NCBI RefSeq assembly: GCF_016820635.1
Contig: NZ_WSFU01000108.1
Coordinates: forward strand, 1-53,888
Reading direction: 5' to 3'
DNA: 53,888 bases
Source: Anaeromonas gelatinilytica
GTDB lineage: Bacteria > Bacillota > Clostridia > Tissierellales > SIT17
Below the pieces are notes generated by a model. It saw nothing but the letters and a program-made list of their open reading frames with translations. It made no database searches and was not told where the DNA came from. The first letter of the stretch is position 1. Each line of letters begins with the position of its first letter. Below are positions 44,898 through 53,145 of this stretch, in pieces. Made by a program: the position numbers and the translations under genes.

Positions 44898-45188
44898 CTA
44901 ATAATCATTTCTGATTTTTATATCTTCTATCATTTTTTCTACAACCTTTTTAGGATCAATATTATAATTACCTGAGTCATATCTAGCTTTAATCTCTTCT
45001 ACTTTTTCTTTACGGATATCTGGAGATTCTTTTGCAATTTTAAATGCTCTTTGTATATCCTTAGCTTCTTTTGATATAGTAAATTCATCCTTTTTTCCAA
45101 GTCTATTATTTTCTGATACTTCATTTTTATTAGTTTTCTTATAAGCATTCATTACCTTATTTATACTATTGTTATTAAAAATTTTCAT
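44898..45188 (-). CDS. flgM: Anti-sigma-D factor FlgM
   Basis: Anti-sigma factor of 96 residues that holds sigma-D until the hook is finished and then is secreted. It is basic at the start (MKIFNNNSINKVMNAYKKTN) and has the conserved C-terminal RAFKIAKESPDIRKEKVEEI followed by KARYDSGNYNIDPKKVVEKM. The start at 45188 follows GGGGTG. It has its own sigma-D-type promoter, so sigma-D would raise its own inhibitor. Confidence 0.9.
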   Translation of the reverse strand: MKIFNNNSINKVMNAYKKTNKNEVSENNRLGKKDEFTISKEAKDIQRAFKIAKESPDIRKEKVEEIKARYDSGNYNIDPKKVVEKMIEDIKIRNDY

Positions 45189-45224
45189 AAAAACACCCCA
45201 TCTCACCGATTTATTCTATCTCTA

Positions 45225-45252
45225 TTATCGGCAATAATGAGGTATAACTTTA
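45225..45252 (-). promoter_or_regulatory. Sigma-D-type promoter of flgM
   Basis: Minus strand TAAA (45249-45252), 16-base spacer, perfect GCCGATAA (45225-45232). The spacer is one base longer than the usual 15. Confidence 0.7.
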
Positions 45253-45271
45253 ATATATTTATTTAATTATT

Positions 45272-45670
45272 TTAACGTCTGTCCTTCACATTCATATTTC
45301 TTCCAGTCTTCTTAGTTCTAAAAGGCTTATTATCATTTTTAATAGCTCCTACTAACTCTCTCCCTAATTCATATGCACACTTATTACAAAATCTTCCAGT
45401 TTTTATAGCTTGTCCACATCTTTCACAATCTAATATTAAATTACTTCCATCTTTTACTTCTAATCTACCTTGTCTAAGATAATTCAATATTTTTTTAGTA
45501 GAAACTTCTGTCTCTTCGGAAACTTCTTGAATTGTAGCATCAGGATTATTATATATATATGCTTTAACCTTTTGAAATAATTCTTCTTCTTCCCTTCTAC
45601 AACGACTACAATAAGGAAATCCATCATAATTATATATTTTCCCACATTTGTTACAATTTCTTACACCCAT
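45272..45670 (-). CDS. yvyF: YvyF-family flagellar region protein (TIGR03826)
   Basis: Protein of 132 residues with two zinc-finger-like knots, CNKCGKIYNYDGFPYCSRCR near the start and CERCGQAIKTGRFCNKCA near the end, and a helix-turn-helix-like middle (IQEVSEETEVSTKKILNYLR). This layout is typical of YvyF next to comF and flgM in Firmicutes; its function in flagellar regulation is not settled. The ATG at 45670 is eight bases after AAGGAG. Confidence 0.87.
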   Translation of the reverse strand: MGVRNCNKCGKIYNYDGFPYCSRCRREEEELFQKVKAYIYNNPDATIQEVSEETEVSTKKILNYLRQGRLEVKDGSNLILDCERCGQAIKTGRFCNKCAYELGRELVGAIKNDNKPFRTKKTGRNMNVKDRR

Positions 45671-45713
45671 TCTTTTCACTCCTTATTTACAGAATACCCT
45701 TTTTTCCATTCTA

Positions 45714-46358
45714 CTATAAATTTCTTCCGGTTGCTATAGTTATTAAATATGTATTTTTACATCCTACACTTTTTAAAACCCTAGAAGCCTCATTATATGT
45801 AGAACCCGTAGTAAATATATCATCCACTAATAATATATTCTTATTTATAAAATTCTTACTGTCTTTTACCTTAAATACCCCTTTTATATTTTGTCTTCGT
45901 TCTTTTTTACTAAGTTCACTTTGACTTCTAGTACTCTTTATTTTTATCAAATTTTTAATATCTATTGGTATATTTATTTTTTTAGAAATATATTTTGCTA
46001 ACAATTCTGATTGATTAAATCCTCGAGATGCCTTTTTTCTTCTATCCAAAGGTATAGGAACTATTATATCTATACCTTTTATTTCAGAAGAATAATAAGA
46101 ATCCACTAAAATTTCACCAAATATTTTATACAAATAAGGATTCCTACCATATTTATATTTAAATATTAATTCTTTTACTATTCCTTGATACTTTAAAGGA
46201 CAGATTATATCTTTTTCCACTATTTGATCTAAAAAAGGCAATTTATTTCTACATTCATTACATAAATAATTTTCTATACCTTTATAATACTCATCGCATA
46301 TAAAACATATATTTTTTTCTGGATAAATCAATTCTAATAATAGCTCTAATATATTCAT
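45714..46358 (-). CDS. comF: ComF-family phosphoribosyltransferase-like protein
   Basis: Cytoplasmic protein of 214 residues. A Cys4 zinc site (CFICDEYYKGIENYLCNECR) opens the protein, and the phosphoribosyltransferase motif ILLVDDIFTTGSTYNEASRV lies near residue 174; between them is IIVPIPLDRRKKASRGFNQS. ComF is needed for DNA uptake in competent Firmicutes and may act on single-stranded DNA in the cytoplasm. It starts one base after recD2 ends. Confidence 0.92.
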   Translation of the reverse strand: MNILELLLELIYPEKNICFICDEYYKGIENYLCNECRNKLPFLDQIVEKDIICPLKYQGIVKELIFKYKYGRNPYLYKIFGEILVDSYYSSEIKGIDIIVPIPLDRRKKASRGFNQSELLAKYISKKINIPIDIKNLIKIKSTRSQSELSKKERRQNIKGVFKVKDSKNFINKNILLVDDIFTTGSTYNEASRVLKSVGCKNTYLITIATGRNL

Positions 46359-46359
46359 A

Positions 46360-48588
46360 TTATCTCCTCATATATAGATCAAAAACATCCTTTAATCTTC
46401 TACTTAATCCAGAATATCTTTTAGTTATTCTATTATTTGATATCATTGCACCAAGATATTTTTCCATGCCTACTAATACTACTAATTCTCTAGCCCTAGT
46501 AATCCCAGTATATAATAGATTTCTAGTCAATAGCATTGGAGGACCCCAGGATATAGGAATTATTACAACAGGAAATTCACTTCCTTGACTCTTATGTATG
46601 GTAGTAGCATAGGCTAATCTCAATTCATCTAGTTGACTAAAAGGATAGATAACTTCTTTATTATCATCAAATTTTATATTAAGTTCACTCTCTTCATTAT
46701 CTATAGCAATGATTATTCCTAAATCACCATTAAATATTCCTTCTCCTTCTTCTACTACTTTACTTCCATCATATATCTTCCATTCACTACTATAATTATT
46801 TTTTATTTGCATGATCTTATCCCCAACTCTAAAAATAGTATCTCCTTGTTTTCTTTCTTTCTTCAAATTACTCTTGGGATTTAAAATACTTTGTATCTTT
46901 TCATTTAATATATTTACACCTACATCACTTTTTTTCATTGGAGTTAAGACTTGAATATCTGCTGTAGGATTATACCCATTGAATTTTCTTAATCTTCTAT
47001 GCACTAACTCTAATATCGTTCTTTGTATGTCTTGAGGATTTTCTCTAGGCATAAAGAAAAAATCCTTATCTTTTTTATTTAAATATGGATATTCACCTTT
47101 GTTTATCCTATGAGCATTTACTACAATCATACTCTCCTTTGCTTGTCTAAATATTTCATTTAATTGAACTATTTTTATAAGTTTTGAATCTATTATATCC
47201 CTTAATACGTTTCCTGCTCCTACTGAAGGAAGTTGATCCACATCTCCTACTAATATTAATCTTGTGCCAGGAGTTATTGCCTTTAATAAATTATTCATAA
47301 GTAAAATATCTACCATAGATACTTCATCTATTATTATTACATCACTTTCCATAGGAGTTCCATCATCTCTACCAAAGGCCATCCCTATCTGATCATCTAC
47401 AAAAGAATATTCTAATAATCTATGTATAGTTTTTGCCTCTTTTCCTGTAGCCTCGCTCATTCTCTTAGCTGCTCTTCCCGTAGGAGCTGCTAATGTAATC
47501 TCTAAATCTTCCATTTCAAATAATTTAATTATAGTATTTATAGTAGTTGTCTTTCCAGTTCCAGGTCCTCCAGTAATTACCAGTACGCCATTTTCTACTG
47601 ATTCCTTTACAGCTTCCCTTTGATTATTAGCTAAATCAATACCTTCTCTATTTTCAATGATTTGAATCTCTTTTTCTATATCTAAATTAATAGATGGCAT
47701 ATCCACTATAGATAACTCTACTAATCTTTTACTTACATTTGTCTCTGCCGTATAAAAAGGTATAGAGTATACTCTAATTTCTCCATCAACATTTTCTAAT
47801 TTTATATTGTCTTCTAAAATCATAGAAGTAATTCCATTTTCTATTTCTTCTTCAGAAATTCCTAATATTTTCTTAGATTTATATATTAAAATATCTTTTA
47901 ATATATATGTATGTCCTTCTGTAGAATATTTTACTAAAGCAAACTTTATACCAGCTCTTATTCTATATTTAGAATTAAAATCTATACCCATAGACATAGC
48001 TATTTTATCAGCCATTTTAAATCCTATACCAAACACTTCTTCAGATAATCTATAGGGATTTTCCTTCACTTTTGCTATAGTATCTTTTCCATATTTCTTA
48101 TATATTTTAATACCAAATTTAGAACTTATATCATATTGCTGTAAAAATAACATTACCTCTTTTATCTCTAATTGTTCTCCATAAGATTCAACTATTTTCT
48201 TAATCTTCTTCTTCCCTATACCATCTATTTCTTCCAGTTTATCGGGATTATATTGAATAATGTCTAAAGATGATTCACCAAATTTATCTACAATTTTTTC
48301 TGCAGTTTTTGCCCCTATTCCAGAAATAAGTCCTGATGATAAATAATTTATTATCCCATTAGTTGTAGCTGGAACCACTGGGGAATAATTTTTAACCTTT
48401 AATTGCTGTCCAAATTTTTTATGACGTTCCCATTCTCCTTCAACCCTTATAGTTTCACCGATATTCATCACAGGAATATATCCTACTATAGTCACTATAT
48501 CATCTTCTGATTCTAATATAGCTACTATATATCCATTTGACTCATTCCTATATATTATTTCCTCTACTGTCCCTTGGATAGAAATCAC
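46360..48588 (-). CDS. recD2: RecD2-type ATP-dependent DNA helicase
   Basis: Superfamily 1B 5'-3' helicase without RecBC partners, 742 residues. The N-terminal region has an OB-like domain and helix-hairpin-helix pairs (GLISGIGAKTAEKIVDKFGE). Helicase motifs follow: Walker A VITGGPGTGKTTTI, motif II VIIIDEVSMVD, motif III LVGDVDQLPSVGAGN, and the late motifs YATTIHKSQGSEFPVVI and YTGITRARELVVLV. The start is the GTG at 48588, seven bases after GGAGGG; a GTG five codons upstream falls inside that site. It acts in DNA repair and replication-fork handling. Confidence 0.93.
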   Translation of the reverse strand: MISIQGTVEEIIYRNESNGYIVAILESEDDIVTIVGYIPVMNIGETIRVEGEWERHKKFGQQLKVKNYSPVVPATTNGIINYLSSGLISGIGAKTAEKIVDKFGESSLDIIQYNPDKLEEIDGIGKKKIKKIVESYGEQLEIKEVMLFLQQYDISSKFGIKIYKKYGKDTIAKVKENPYRLSEEVFGIGFKMADKIAMSMGIDFNSKYRIRAGIKFALVKYSTEGHTYILKDILIYKSKKILGISEEEIENGITSMILEDNIKLENVDGEIRVYSIPFYTAETNVSKRLVELSIVDMPSINLDIEKEIQIIENREGIDLANNQREAVKESVENGVLVITGGPGTGKTTTINTIIKLFEMEDLEITLAAPTGRAAKRMSEATGKEAKTIHRLLEYSFVDDQIGMAFGRDDGTPMESDVIIIDEVSMVDILLMNNLLKAITPGTRLILVGDVDQLPSVGAGNVLRDIIDSKLIKIVQLNEIFRQAKESMIVVNAHRINKGEYPYLNKKDKDFFFMPRENPQDIQRTILELVHRRLRKFNGYNPTADIQVLTPMKKSDVGVNILNEKIQSILNPKSNLKKERKQGDTIFRVGDKIMQIKNNYSSEWKIYDGSKVVEEGEGIFNGDLGIIIAIDNEESELNIKFDDNKEVIYPFSQLDELRLAYATTIHKSQGSEFPVVIIPISWGPPMLLTRNLLYTGITRARELVVLVGMEKYLGAMISNNRITKRYSGLSRRLKDVFDLYMRR

Positions 48589-48622
48589 ATTAAAACCCTC
48601 CACCCTAATTTTCTTTATTATA

Positions 48623-49216
48623 TCATAGAGACTTATTCTTCGTCGATAATCTATTCTTTATATCTACTATTTCCCTTATAACTAAAGCAATATCTTCCTT
48701 AGTAGCGGGAGTTTTATACATTAAAGATTCTTCTTTAATATATGACCCTAATCTTTCATTGTATATTTGCCTTACAACTTTTCCTTCGTTTATGTGCCTT
48801 ATTATAGTTCGTTTTTTATTTAATACTTCAATATCCCTATTATCAATAGTTCTAATAAAAATCTTTTCTCCTTCCTCTATAATACTATTAATATATCTTA
48901 AATTAAAATATCCTATGGAACCATCATTCTTCGAAACAGGAATTCGAGTCTTTATTTGTATCAGTACATCCCTTTTATTCAAAGGAATTGGAACCATATT
49001 TTTTGATTCTATTCCTTTGCCATATTCCCTTCTAATAGATTGAAGGTTAACCGTATAATGATTTGCAATTACTTTAAGCACTGTAGATATTCTATTATTT
49101 ATATACATATCCTGAAATTTTTCCAAAATTATTCTTGTAGAATTTCCTTCATTTTTCACATAGACTGGAATCATAGCAATAAGATTACCCCTGAGCATTT
49201 TCTCTAAATCTTTCAT
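48623..49216 (-). CDS. Unrecognised protein, possibly ComK-related
   Basis: Not recognised with confidence. The 197 residues are soluble and basic. The order of features recalls the competence regulator ComK: an early strand region (STVLKVIANHYTVNLQSIRR), YGKGIESKNMVPIPLNKRDV, a middle IQIKTRIPVSKNDGSIGYFN and a later IRTIDNRDIEVLNKKRTIIR. Individual ComK-specific residues are mostly not matched. Its position 20 bases before recD2, with comF next, fits a role in DNA uptake or repair. Treat the ComK link as a hypothesis. Confidence 0.5.
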   Translation of the reverse strand: MKDLEKMLRGNLIAMIPVYVKNEGNSTRIILEKFQDMYINNRISTVLKVIANHYTVNLQSIRREYGKGIESKNMVPIPLNKRDVLIQIKTRIPVSKNDGSIGYFNLRYINSIIEEGEKIFIRTIDNRDIEVLNKKRTIIRHINEGKVVRQIYNERLGSYIKEESLMYKTPATKEDIALVIREIVDIKNRLSTKNKSL

Positions 49217-49356
49217 CCCAAATCATCCTTTCTTTATAATTATTATAACCAAACATATGTTCTTTGTAAACATAAAATAATTTCTTTTTTAAATTGAATA
49301 ACTCACCACTCTTTTTGGCAACCATAATAATAATATATATTGTTAGGAGGTTTAAA

Positions 49357-49815
49357 GTGAAAAAAAATTCTCAAAAGAATCTTACCGTAATTTTACTAAT
49401 TTTTTTATTATTTTTAATAGCAGCTTGTGGTCTTGCTACCAGTGAGGATAATACCATAACACACAAAGACTATCCATATAAAGATGGTACTTATACTGGT
49501 AGAACAGAGCCTTGGGAATATGGCAGAGAAGAAGCTATTGTCAAAATAGTAAGTGGCAAAATAGATGAAATAATGTTAAGAAAGCTGGACAATGATAGTA
49601 AAGAAATCGACTATGACAATTGGACTGGAAAAGAAGTTGATGGTCAAACTTTTCCCAATCTAATGGATTATAGAAAAACAATGGAAGAAGAAATGATTGA
49701 AAAACAGACCTATGATATAGACTCTATTTCTGGAGCTACAATTACTACAGAAAATTGGATAGAATCAGTTAAATTAGCATTAGAAGAGGCTTCTTCTGAT
49801 GAATATGTAGAGTAA
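49357..49815 (+). CDS. FMN-binding domain lipoprotein
   Basis: Extracellular lipoprotein of 152 residues, one of only two plus-strand features. A signal peptide ends in the lipobox LIAAC. The FMN-binding domain follows, with GTYTGRTEPWEYGREEAIVK and the flavinylation motif in DSISGATITTENW, where the Thr of SGAT is joined to FMN by ApbE. Such proteins carry electrons on the cell surface or in Rnf-like chains. A GTG start six bases after AGGAGG was chosen. It is transcribed alone, divergent from the gene at 48623. Confidence 0.88.
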   Translation: MKKNSQKNLTVILLIFLLFLIAACGLATSEDNTITHKDYPYKDGTYTGRTEPWEYGREEAIVKIVSGKIDEIMLRKLDNDSKEIDYDNWTGKEVDGQTFPNLMDYRKTMEEEMIEKQTYDIDSISGATITTENWIESVKLALEEASSDEYVE

Positions 49816-49842
49816 GCTTAAGAGTATATACTCTTAAGCTTA
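49813..49842. terminator. Convergent terminator, 30-nt perfect palindrome
   Basis: Perfect palindrome lying between the plus-strand lipoprotein stop and the minus-strand YvrJ stop, overlapping both ends. It probably serves both transcripts. The T run on either side is weak. Confidence 0.65.
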
Positions 49843-49983
49843 TAATTTAGAGGATATTGCCTTTGTTAATTCATTTATACTACTAGTTATTTCAGATAAT
49901 TTTGCTTCTATTCTTACTAACAAAAATATTGATACAACTATAGGAAATCCTAAATTAGCAATATGGCTAAATATCTCCTCCAT
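49840..49983 (-). CDS. yvrJ: YvrJ-family small membrane protein
   Basis: Very short gene of 47 residues: MEEIFSHIANLGFPIVVSIF, then LLVRIEAKLSEITSSINELT. One membrane segment (about 10-24) followed by an amphipathic helix is the YvrJ pattern. The ATG is seven bases after GGGAGG. It follows a perfect terminator behind the DUF2922 gene, so it is reached only by read-through or from an unseen promoter. In B. subtilis yvrJ belongs to the sigma-O regulon; its role is unknown. Confidence 0.82.
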   Translation of the reverse strand: MEEIFSHIANLGFPIVVSIFLLVRIEAKLSEITSSINELTKAISSKL

Positions 49984-50005
49984 CCAATAACCTCCCTTCA
50001 AAAAA

Positions 50006-50029
50006 GGTAGACTTAAATTTAAGTCTACC
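50006..50029 (-). terminator. Internal terminator between DUF2922 and yvrJ
   Basis: Perfect 24-base palindrome followed on the minus strand by TTTTTT, which leads straight into the yvrJ ribosome site. Confidence 0.85.
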
Positions 50030-50038
50030 CTTAAATAA

Positions 50039-50257
50039 TTAACCTATTATATCTTCAATCTGAGTAGTCACTATTCTTGCTCCAGATATAGATACTAAAT
50101 CTCCTCCAGAAGTATCAAAAATATTTTCGGCTATAATGTTATCCATTGCTACTTGAACCTCTGCTTCAGTTAAATCCTCCTTAGGATTATCTATAGAAAT
50201 TCTAGTTGTTCTATCCTTTTGATTTTTAAAAATCAACTCTATTTTCTTACTCATCAT
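50039..50257 (-). CDS. DUF2922-family protein
   Basis: Small soluble protein of 72 residues. The pattern is that of DUF2922: KIELIFKNQKDRTTRISIDN, PKEDLTEAEVQVAMDNIIAE and a C-terminal SISGARIVTTQIEDII. It is mostly strands and one helix, and its C-terminal SGAxIVxT resembles that of the neighbouring family only loosely. It starts behind AGGAGG and lies 32 bases after the DUF1659 gene. No function is known for the family. Confidence 0.82.
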   Translation of the reverse strand: MMSKKIELIFKNQKDRTTRISIDNPKEDLTEAEVQVAMDNIIAENIFDTSGGDLVSISGARIVTTQIEDIIG

Positions 50258-50289
50258 ATATCACACCTCCTTTTTCTTAAATCAACTAA

Positions 50290-50517
50290 TTACTCACCCA
50301 TCGTTAATTCAGTCTCATCAATTCTCTTTACTGAGACTAATGGTAATGATTGAAGTCCTGATAGAGCAGATATTGTGTTATATGCTCCTTCATTAGTTGC
50401 ATCAGTTTTTACTGAAGAAAAAGTTTTGGACTTTAATATATCTTTCCCCTGATCATCTTGACCATTATGCAATTCCATCTTTACTTTAGATCCTGTAAGT
50501 ATACTGTTTACTGCCAT
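50290..50517 (-). CDS. DUF1659-family protein
   Basis: Small soluble protein of 75 residues of the DUF1659 family, with KVKMELHNGQDDQGKDILKS, KTFSSVKTDATNEGAYNTIS and LSGLQSLPLVSVKRIDETEL. The start at 50517 follows AAGGAGGTGATAAGG; the longer ORF covers the ribosome site. It stands between a sigma factor and a DUF2922 gene, an arrangement I recall from other Firmicutes. No function is known. Confidence 0.82.
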   Translation of the reverse strand: MAVNSILTGSKVKMELHNGQDDQGKDILKSKTFSSVKTDATNEGAYNTISALSGLQSLPLVSVKRIDETELTMGE

Positions 50518-50565
50518 CCTTATCACCTCCTTCAATTTATATATAAAAATAATAAAGAATATTTA

Positions 50566-51123
50566 CTATAATGTTTTTCTTAATTTTTCTATAGCTTGTA
50601 CTTTTATATTTATAACCGTTCTATAACTTATACCAAGCTTTACAGCAATTTCTGATATTTTTAATCTTTCAACATAGAAAAGGATTATAATTTCCTTTTG
50701 CCTTTGAGTTAAAACCTCTAAGGAATTATACAATTCATTAGTTTCTTCATCTTTTATATATTCCTCTTCAATATCAATTTCTGATTCTAATGTATCTAAT
50801 AATGTAATACTTTCATCTTCTCCTATAGGCATATTTAAAGATATCATTTGTTTATTATTTCTTAGTTTATTTAAATAATGAAAATTTAAAATTGTCTTTA
50901 AATACCCAGGAAATTTCACTCCCTTTTTCTTATCAAAGTCTTTTATTCCTTTAATTATTACCTCAAATCCTTCTTGTAGTAAATCTTCAAATTCTTGATT
51001 ATTAAAATAGTATCTCTTCATGGAAGATAAAATCAATGGTCTAAATTTCTCTATTAACTCCTCTTTAGCAAACTCATCTCCACCATTAGCTTTTTCATAT
51101 AATTCATTTACTTTTTTATACAT
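50566..51123 (-). CDS. Sigma-70-family RNA polymerase sigma factor
   Basis: Small sigma factor of 185 residues with region 2 (FEDLLQEGFEVIIKGIKDFD, FPGYLKTILNFHYLNKLRNN) and region 4 (LEVLTQRQKEIIILFYVERL, KISEIAVKLGISYRTVINIK) and nothing recognisable of regions 1 or 3. It heads a cassette with DUF1659, DUF2922 and YvrJ genes. It may direct transcription of this cassette; no anti-sigma gene is beside it. It starts behind GAGGG, with a small hairpin just before. Confidence 0.87.
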   Translation of the reverse strand: MYKKVNELYEKANGGDEFAKEELIEKFRPLILSSMKRYYFNNQEFEDLLQEGFEVIIKGIKDFDKKKGVKFPGYLKTILNFHYLNKLRNNKQMISLNMPIGEDESITLLDTLESEIDIEEEYIKDEETNELYNSLEVLTQRQKEIIILFYVERLKISEIAVKLGISYRTVINIKVQAIEKLRKTL

Positions 51124-51238
51124 ACTTTCCCTCTTTTCAGAAGAGCGCCCCTTCTTATTTACCGGTAATAATATGATATATTTTTTATGTTTTTTATTGA
51201 AATTTGGACTTATACAAAATCTAAATATGAATAAGAAA

Positions 51239-51274
51239 GACCCGCTAATAGAACGTACGTTCTATTAGCGGGTC
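51239..51274 (-). terminator. 36-nt perfect palindrome (terminator of gene 51314-51601)
   Basis: A perfect 36-base palindrome centred on CGTACG, with GC-rich ends (GACCCGC/GCGGGTC) unlike the AT-rich surroundings. On the minus strand it is followed by TTTCTTATT. Confidence 0.7.
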
Positions 51275-51313
51275 CTAGGGGAATTATTGTATCTCACAGA
51301 AGATTTTTTATAT

Positions 51314-51601
51314 TTACTTTAATTCCTGTATATCAAAAGTTTCTATATTAAATTTATGGTATGCTATTCTTATCATCTCCATAAGCTCTTCATCTTCAGT
51401 ATCTAAATACACTTTAATAGGGGCAAATTTATCCTTTAAATTTAAAAATATATATTCTAATTCTTTTTCATCTTCTACTATAATACTAATTTTATGAGTT
51501 TTTTTAGGTATATCATATCCCAAAAGGATATTTTTAATAAATTCAATGATTCCATATATAAAAAATACATAAATCACTATATACATAATATATATGACCA
51601 T
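51314..51601 (-). CDS. Small membrane-anchored protein of unknown function
   Basis: Not recognised. The 95 residues begin with one membrane segment (VIYIMYIVIYVFFIYGIIEF) followed by a cytoplasmic domain of about 65 residues with alternating strands and helices: HKISIIVEDEKELEYIFLNL, then KVYLDTEDEELMEMIRIAYH. The soluble part resembles small alpha-beta folds in shape but no family comes to mind. It lies 87 bases after metK and is closed by a perfect palindrome, so it may share the metK transcript by read-through. Confidence 0.65.
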   Translation of the reverse strand: MVIYIMYIVIYVFFIYGIIEFIKNILLGYDIPKKTHKISIIVEDEKELEYIFLNLKDKFAPIKVYLDTEDEELMEMIRIAYHKFNIETFDIQELK

Positions 51602-51623
51602 ATCCTCACCCCTAATAATAAGA

Positions 51624-51654
51624 GTTTAATATATTATATGTTAGTATATTAAAC
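51624..51654 (-). terminator. Probable terminator of metK
   Basis: GTTTAATATA and TATATTAAAC pair in a 10-bp stem with an 11-base loop; the run behind it on the minus strand (CTCTTATTATT) is only moderately T-rich. Confidence 0.5.
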
Positions 51655-51688
51655 CTGTTACTAAGATTCAAATATGGTCATCATAAAT

Positions 51689-52876
51689 TTAATCTAATAT
51701 TTCTTTTTTAAGAATTTCAGCCTTATCAGTTTTTTCCCAAGGTAAATCAACATCAATCCTACCAAAATGTCCATAAGCTGCAGTTTGTTTATAAATAGGT
51801 CTTCTTAAATCTAAGTCTCTTATAATTGCTGCTGGACGTAAATCAAAATGTCTTCTAACTAACTTTTCAATTTTTTCCTCAGTAATTTTACCAGTTCCAA
51901 AAGTATCCACCATTATAGATACTGGTTGAGCTACACCAATAGCATAAGCCAATTGAACTTCACACTTTGAGCTAAGACCTGCTGCTACAATATTTTTGGC
52001 TACATATCTTGCTGCATATGTTGCAGATCTATCAACCTTTGTTGGATCCTTACCAGAAAAAGCTCCTCCACCATGTCTAGAATATCCACCATAAGTATCT
52101 ACAATAATCTTTCTTCCAGTAAGACCAGCATCACCCTGAGGACCGCCGATAACAAATCTTCCCGTAGGATTAATAAAATACTTAGTATCTTCATCTAACA
52201 ATTCCGCTGGAATTACTTCCCTAATAACTAACTTCTTTAGATCACTCTCTATAGTCTTTAATTCAACAGAATCACTATGTTGAGTAGAAATAACTACAGT
52301 ATCAACTCTAACTGGTTTATTATCATTATATTCAACAGTAACTTGAGTCTTACCATCAGGACGAAGATAATCAAGTCTGCCACTTTTTCTAACCTCTGAT
52401 AATCTTCTAGCTAATTTATGGGCTAATGAAATAGGTAAAGGCATCAATTCCTCTGTTTCATCACAAGCATATCCAAACATAATACCTTGATCTCCAGCTC
52501 CAGTATCTGATACACTAGATCTCTTTTGTTCTTCTCTACTTTCAAAAGATTCATTTACTCCCATAGCTATATCAGAAGATTGCTCATCAATAGATGTAAG
52601 TACAGAACATGTTTCACTGTCAAATCCATATTTAGCTCTCGTATATCCTATTTCTTCAATGGTCTTTCTGACAACTTTAGGTATATCCACATAAGTATTA
52701 GTAGTAATCTCACCAGAAACTAATACTAATCCAGTAGTTACAGAAGTCTCACAAGCAACTCTAGCTTCAGGATCTTTTGCCAAAATAGCATCTAATATCC
52801 CATCTGACACTTGATCACATATTTTATCAGGATGTCCTTCAGTAACAGACTCTGATGTAAAAAGCCATTTTCTCAT
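51689..52876 (-). CDS. metK: S-adenosylmethionine synthetase
   Basis: Makes S-adenosylmethionine from methionine and ATP. The 395-residue protein shows the family segments [35 protein letters not shown] (ATP site), [20 protein letters not shown] and [20 protein letters not shown]. The start at 52876 follows GGGAGG; the longer ORF includes the ribosome site. A SAM-I riboswitch and a sigma-A promoter lie upstream, so it is turned down when SAM is plentiful. Confidence 0.97.
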   Translation of the reverse strand: MRKWLFTSESVTEGHPDKICDQVSDGILDAILAKDPEARVACETSVTTGLVLVSGEITTNTYVDIPKVVRKTIEEIGYTRAKYGFDSETCSVLTSIDEQSSDIAMGVNESFESREEQKRSSVSDTGAGDQGIMFGYACDETEELMPLPISLAHKLARRLSEVRKSGRLDYLRPDGKTQVTVEYNDNKPVRVDTVVISTQHSDSVELKTIESDLKKLVIREVIPAELLDEDTKYFINPTGRFVIGGPQGDAGLTGRKIIVDTYGGYSRHGGGAFSGKDPTKVDRSATYAARYVAKNIVAAGLSSKCEVQLAYAIGVAQPVSIMVDTFGTGKITEEKIEKLVRRHFDLRPAAIIRDLDLRRPIYKQTAAYGHFGRIDVDLPWEKTDKAEILKKEILD

Positions 52877-52900
52877 ATTTATTCCTCCCATAATAAATTT

Positions 52901-53048
52901 TAAAAAACCTCTTCTTTGAAAAGAAGAGGTTTCATTCCCATATTTTTATCCTCATCTTCCAGAGTATAAACTCTGTAGGATTTAGCACCGATTCTTATAC
53001 CGGTTGCCGGGCTTCATAGGGCCTATTCCCTCCACCACTCTTGATAAG
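52901..53048 (-). ncRNA. SAM-I (S-box) riboswitch with terminator
   Basis: Conserved S-box pieces appear in order on the minus strand: CTTATCAAGAGTGGTGGAGG, GGCCC-ATGAAGCCCGGCAACC, GGTGCTAAATCC, and GATGAG closing P1 against CTTATC. The aptamer spans 52951-53048. A terminator stem (52906-52931) with a T run follows before metK. By known S-box logic SAM binding favours the terminator. Confidence 0.95.
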
Positions 53049-53080
53049 GTAATCAAGATTCTTATTTATTTAATAAGTAA

Positions 53081-53109
53081 ATACTAACATAAGTAATTTA
53101 TCCTGTCAA
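53081..53109 (-). promoter_or_regulatory. Sigma-A promoter of metK
   Basis: Minus strand TTGACA (53104-53109), 17-base spacer, TAGTAT (53081-53086), about 30 bases before the aptamer. Confidence 0.8.
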
Positions 53110-53145
53110 GAAATAAGATAAGACCTTAGATAATTATTTTTATCA

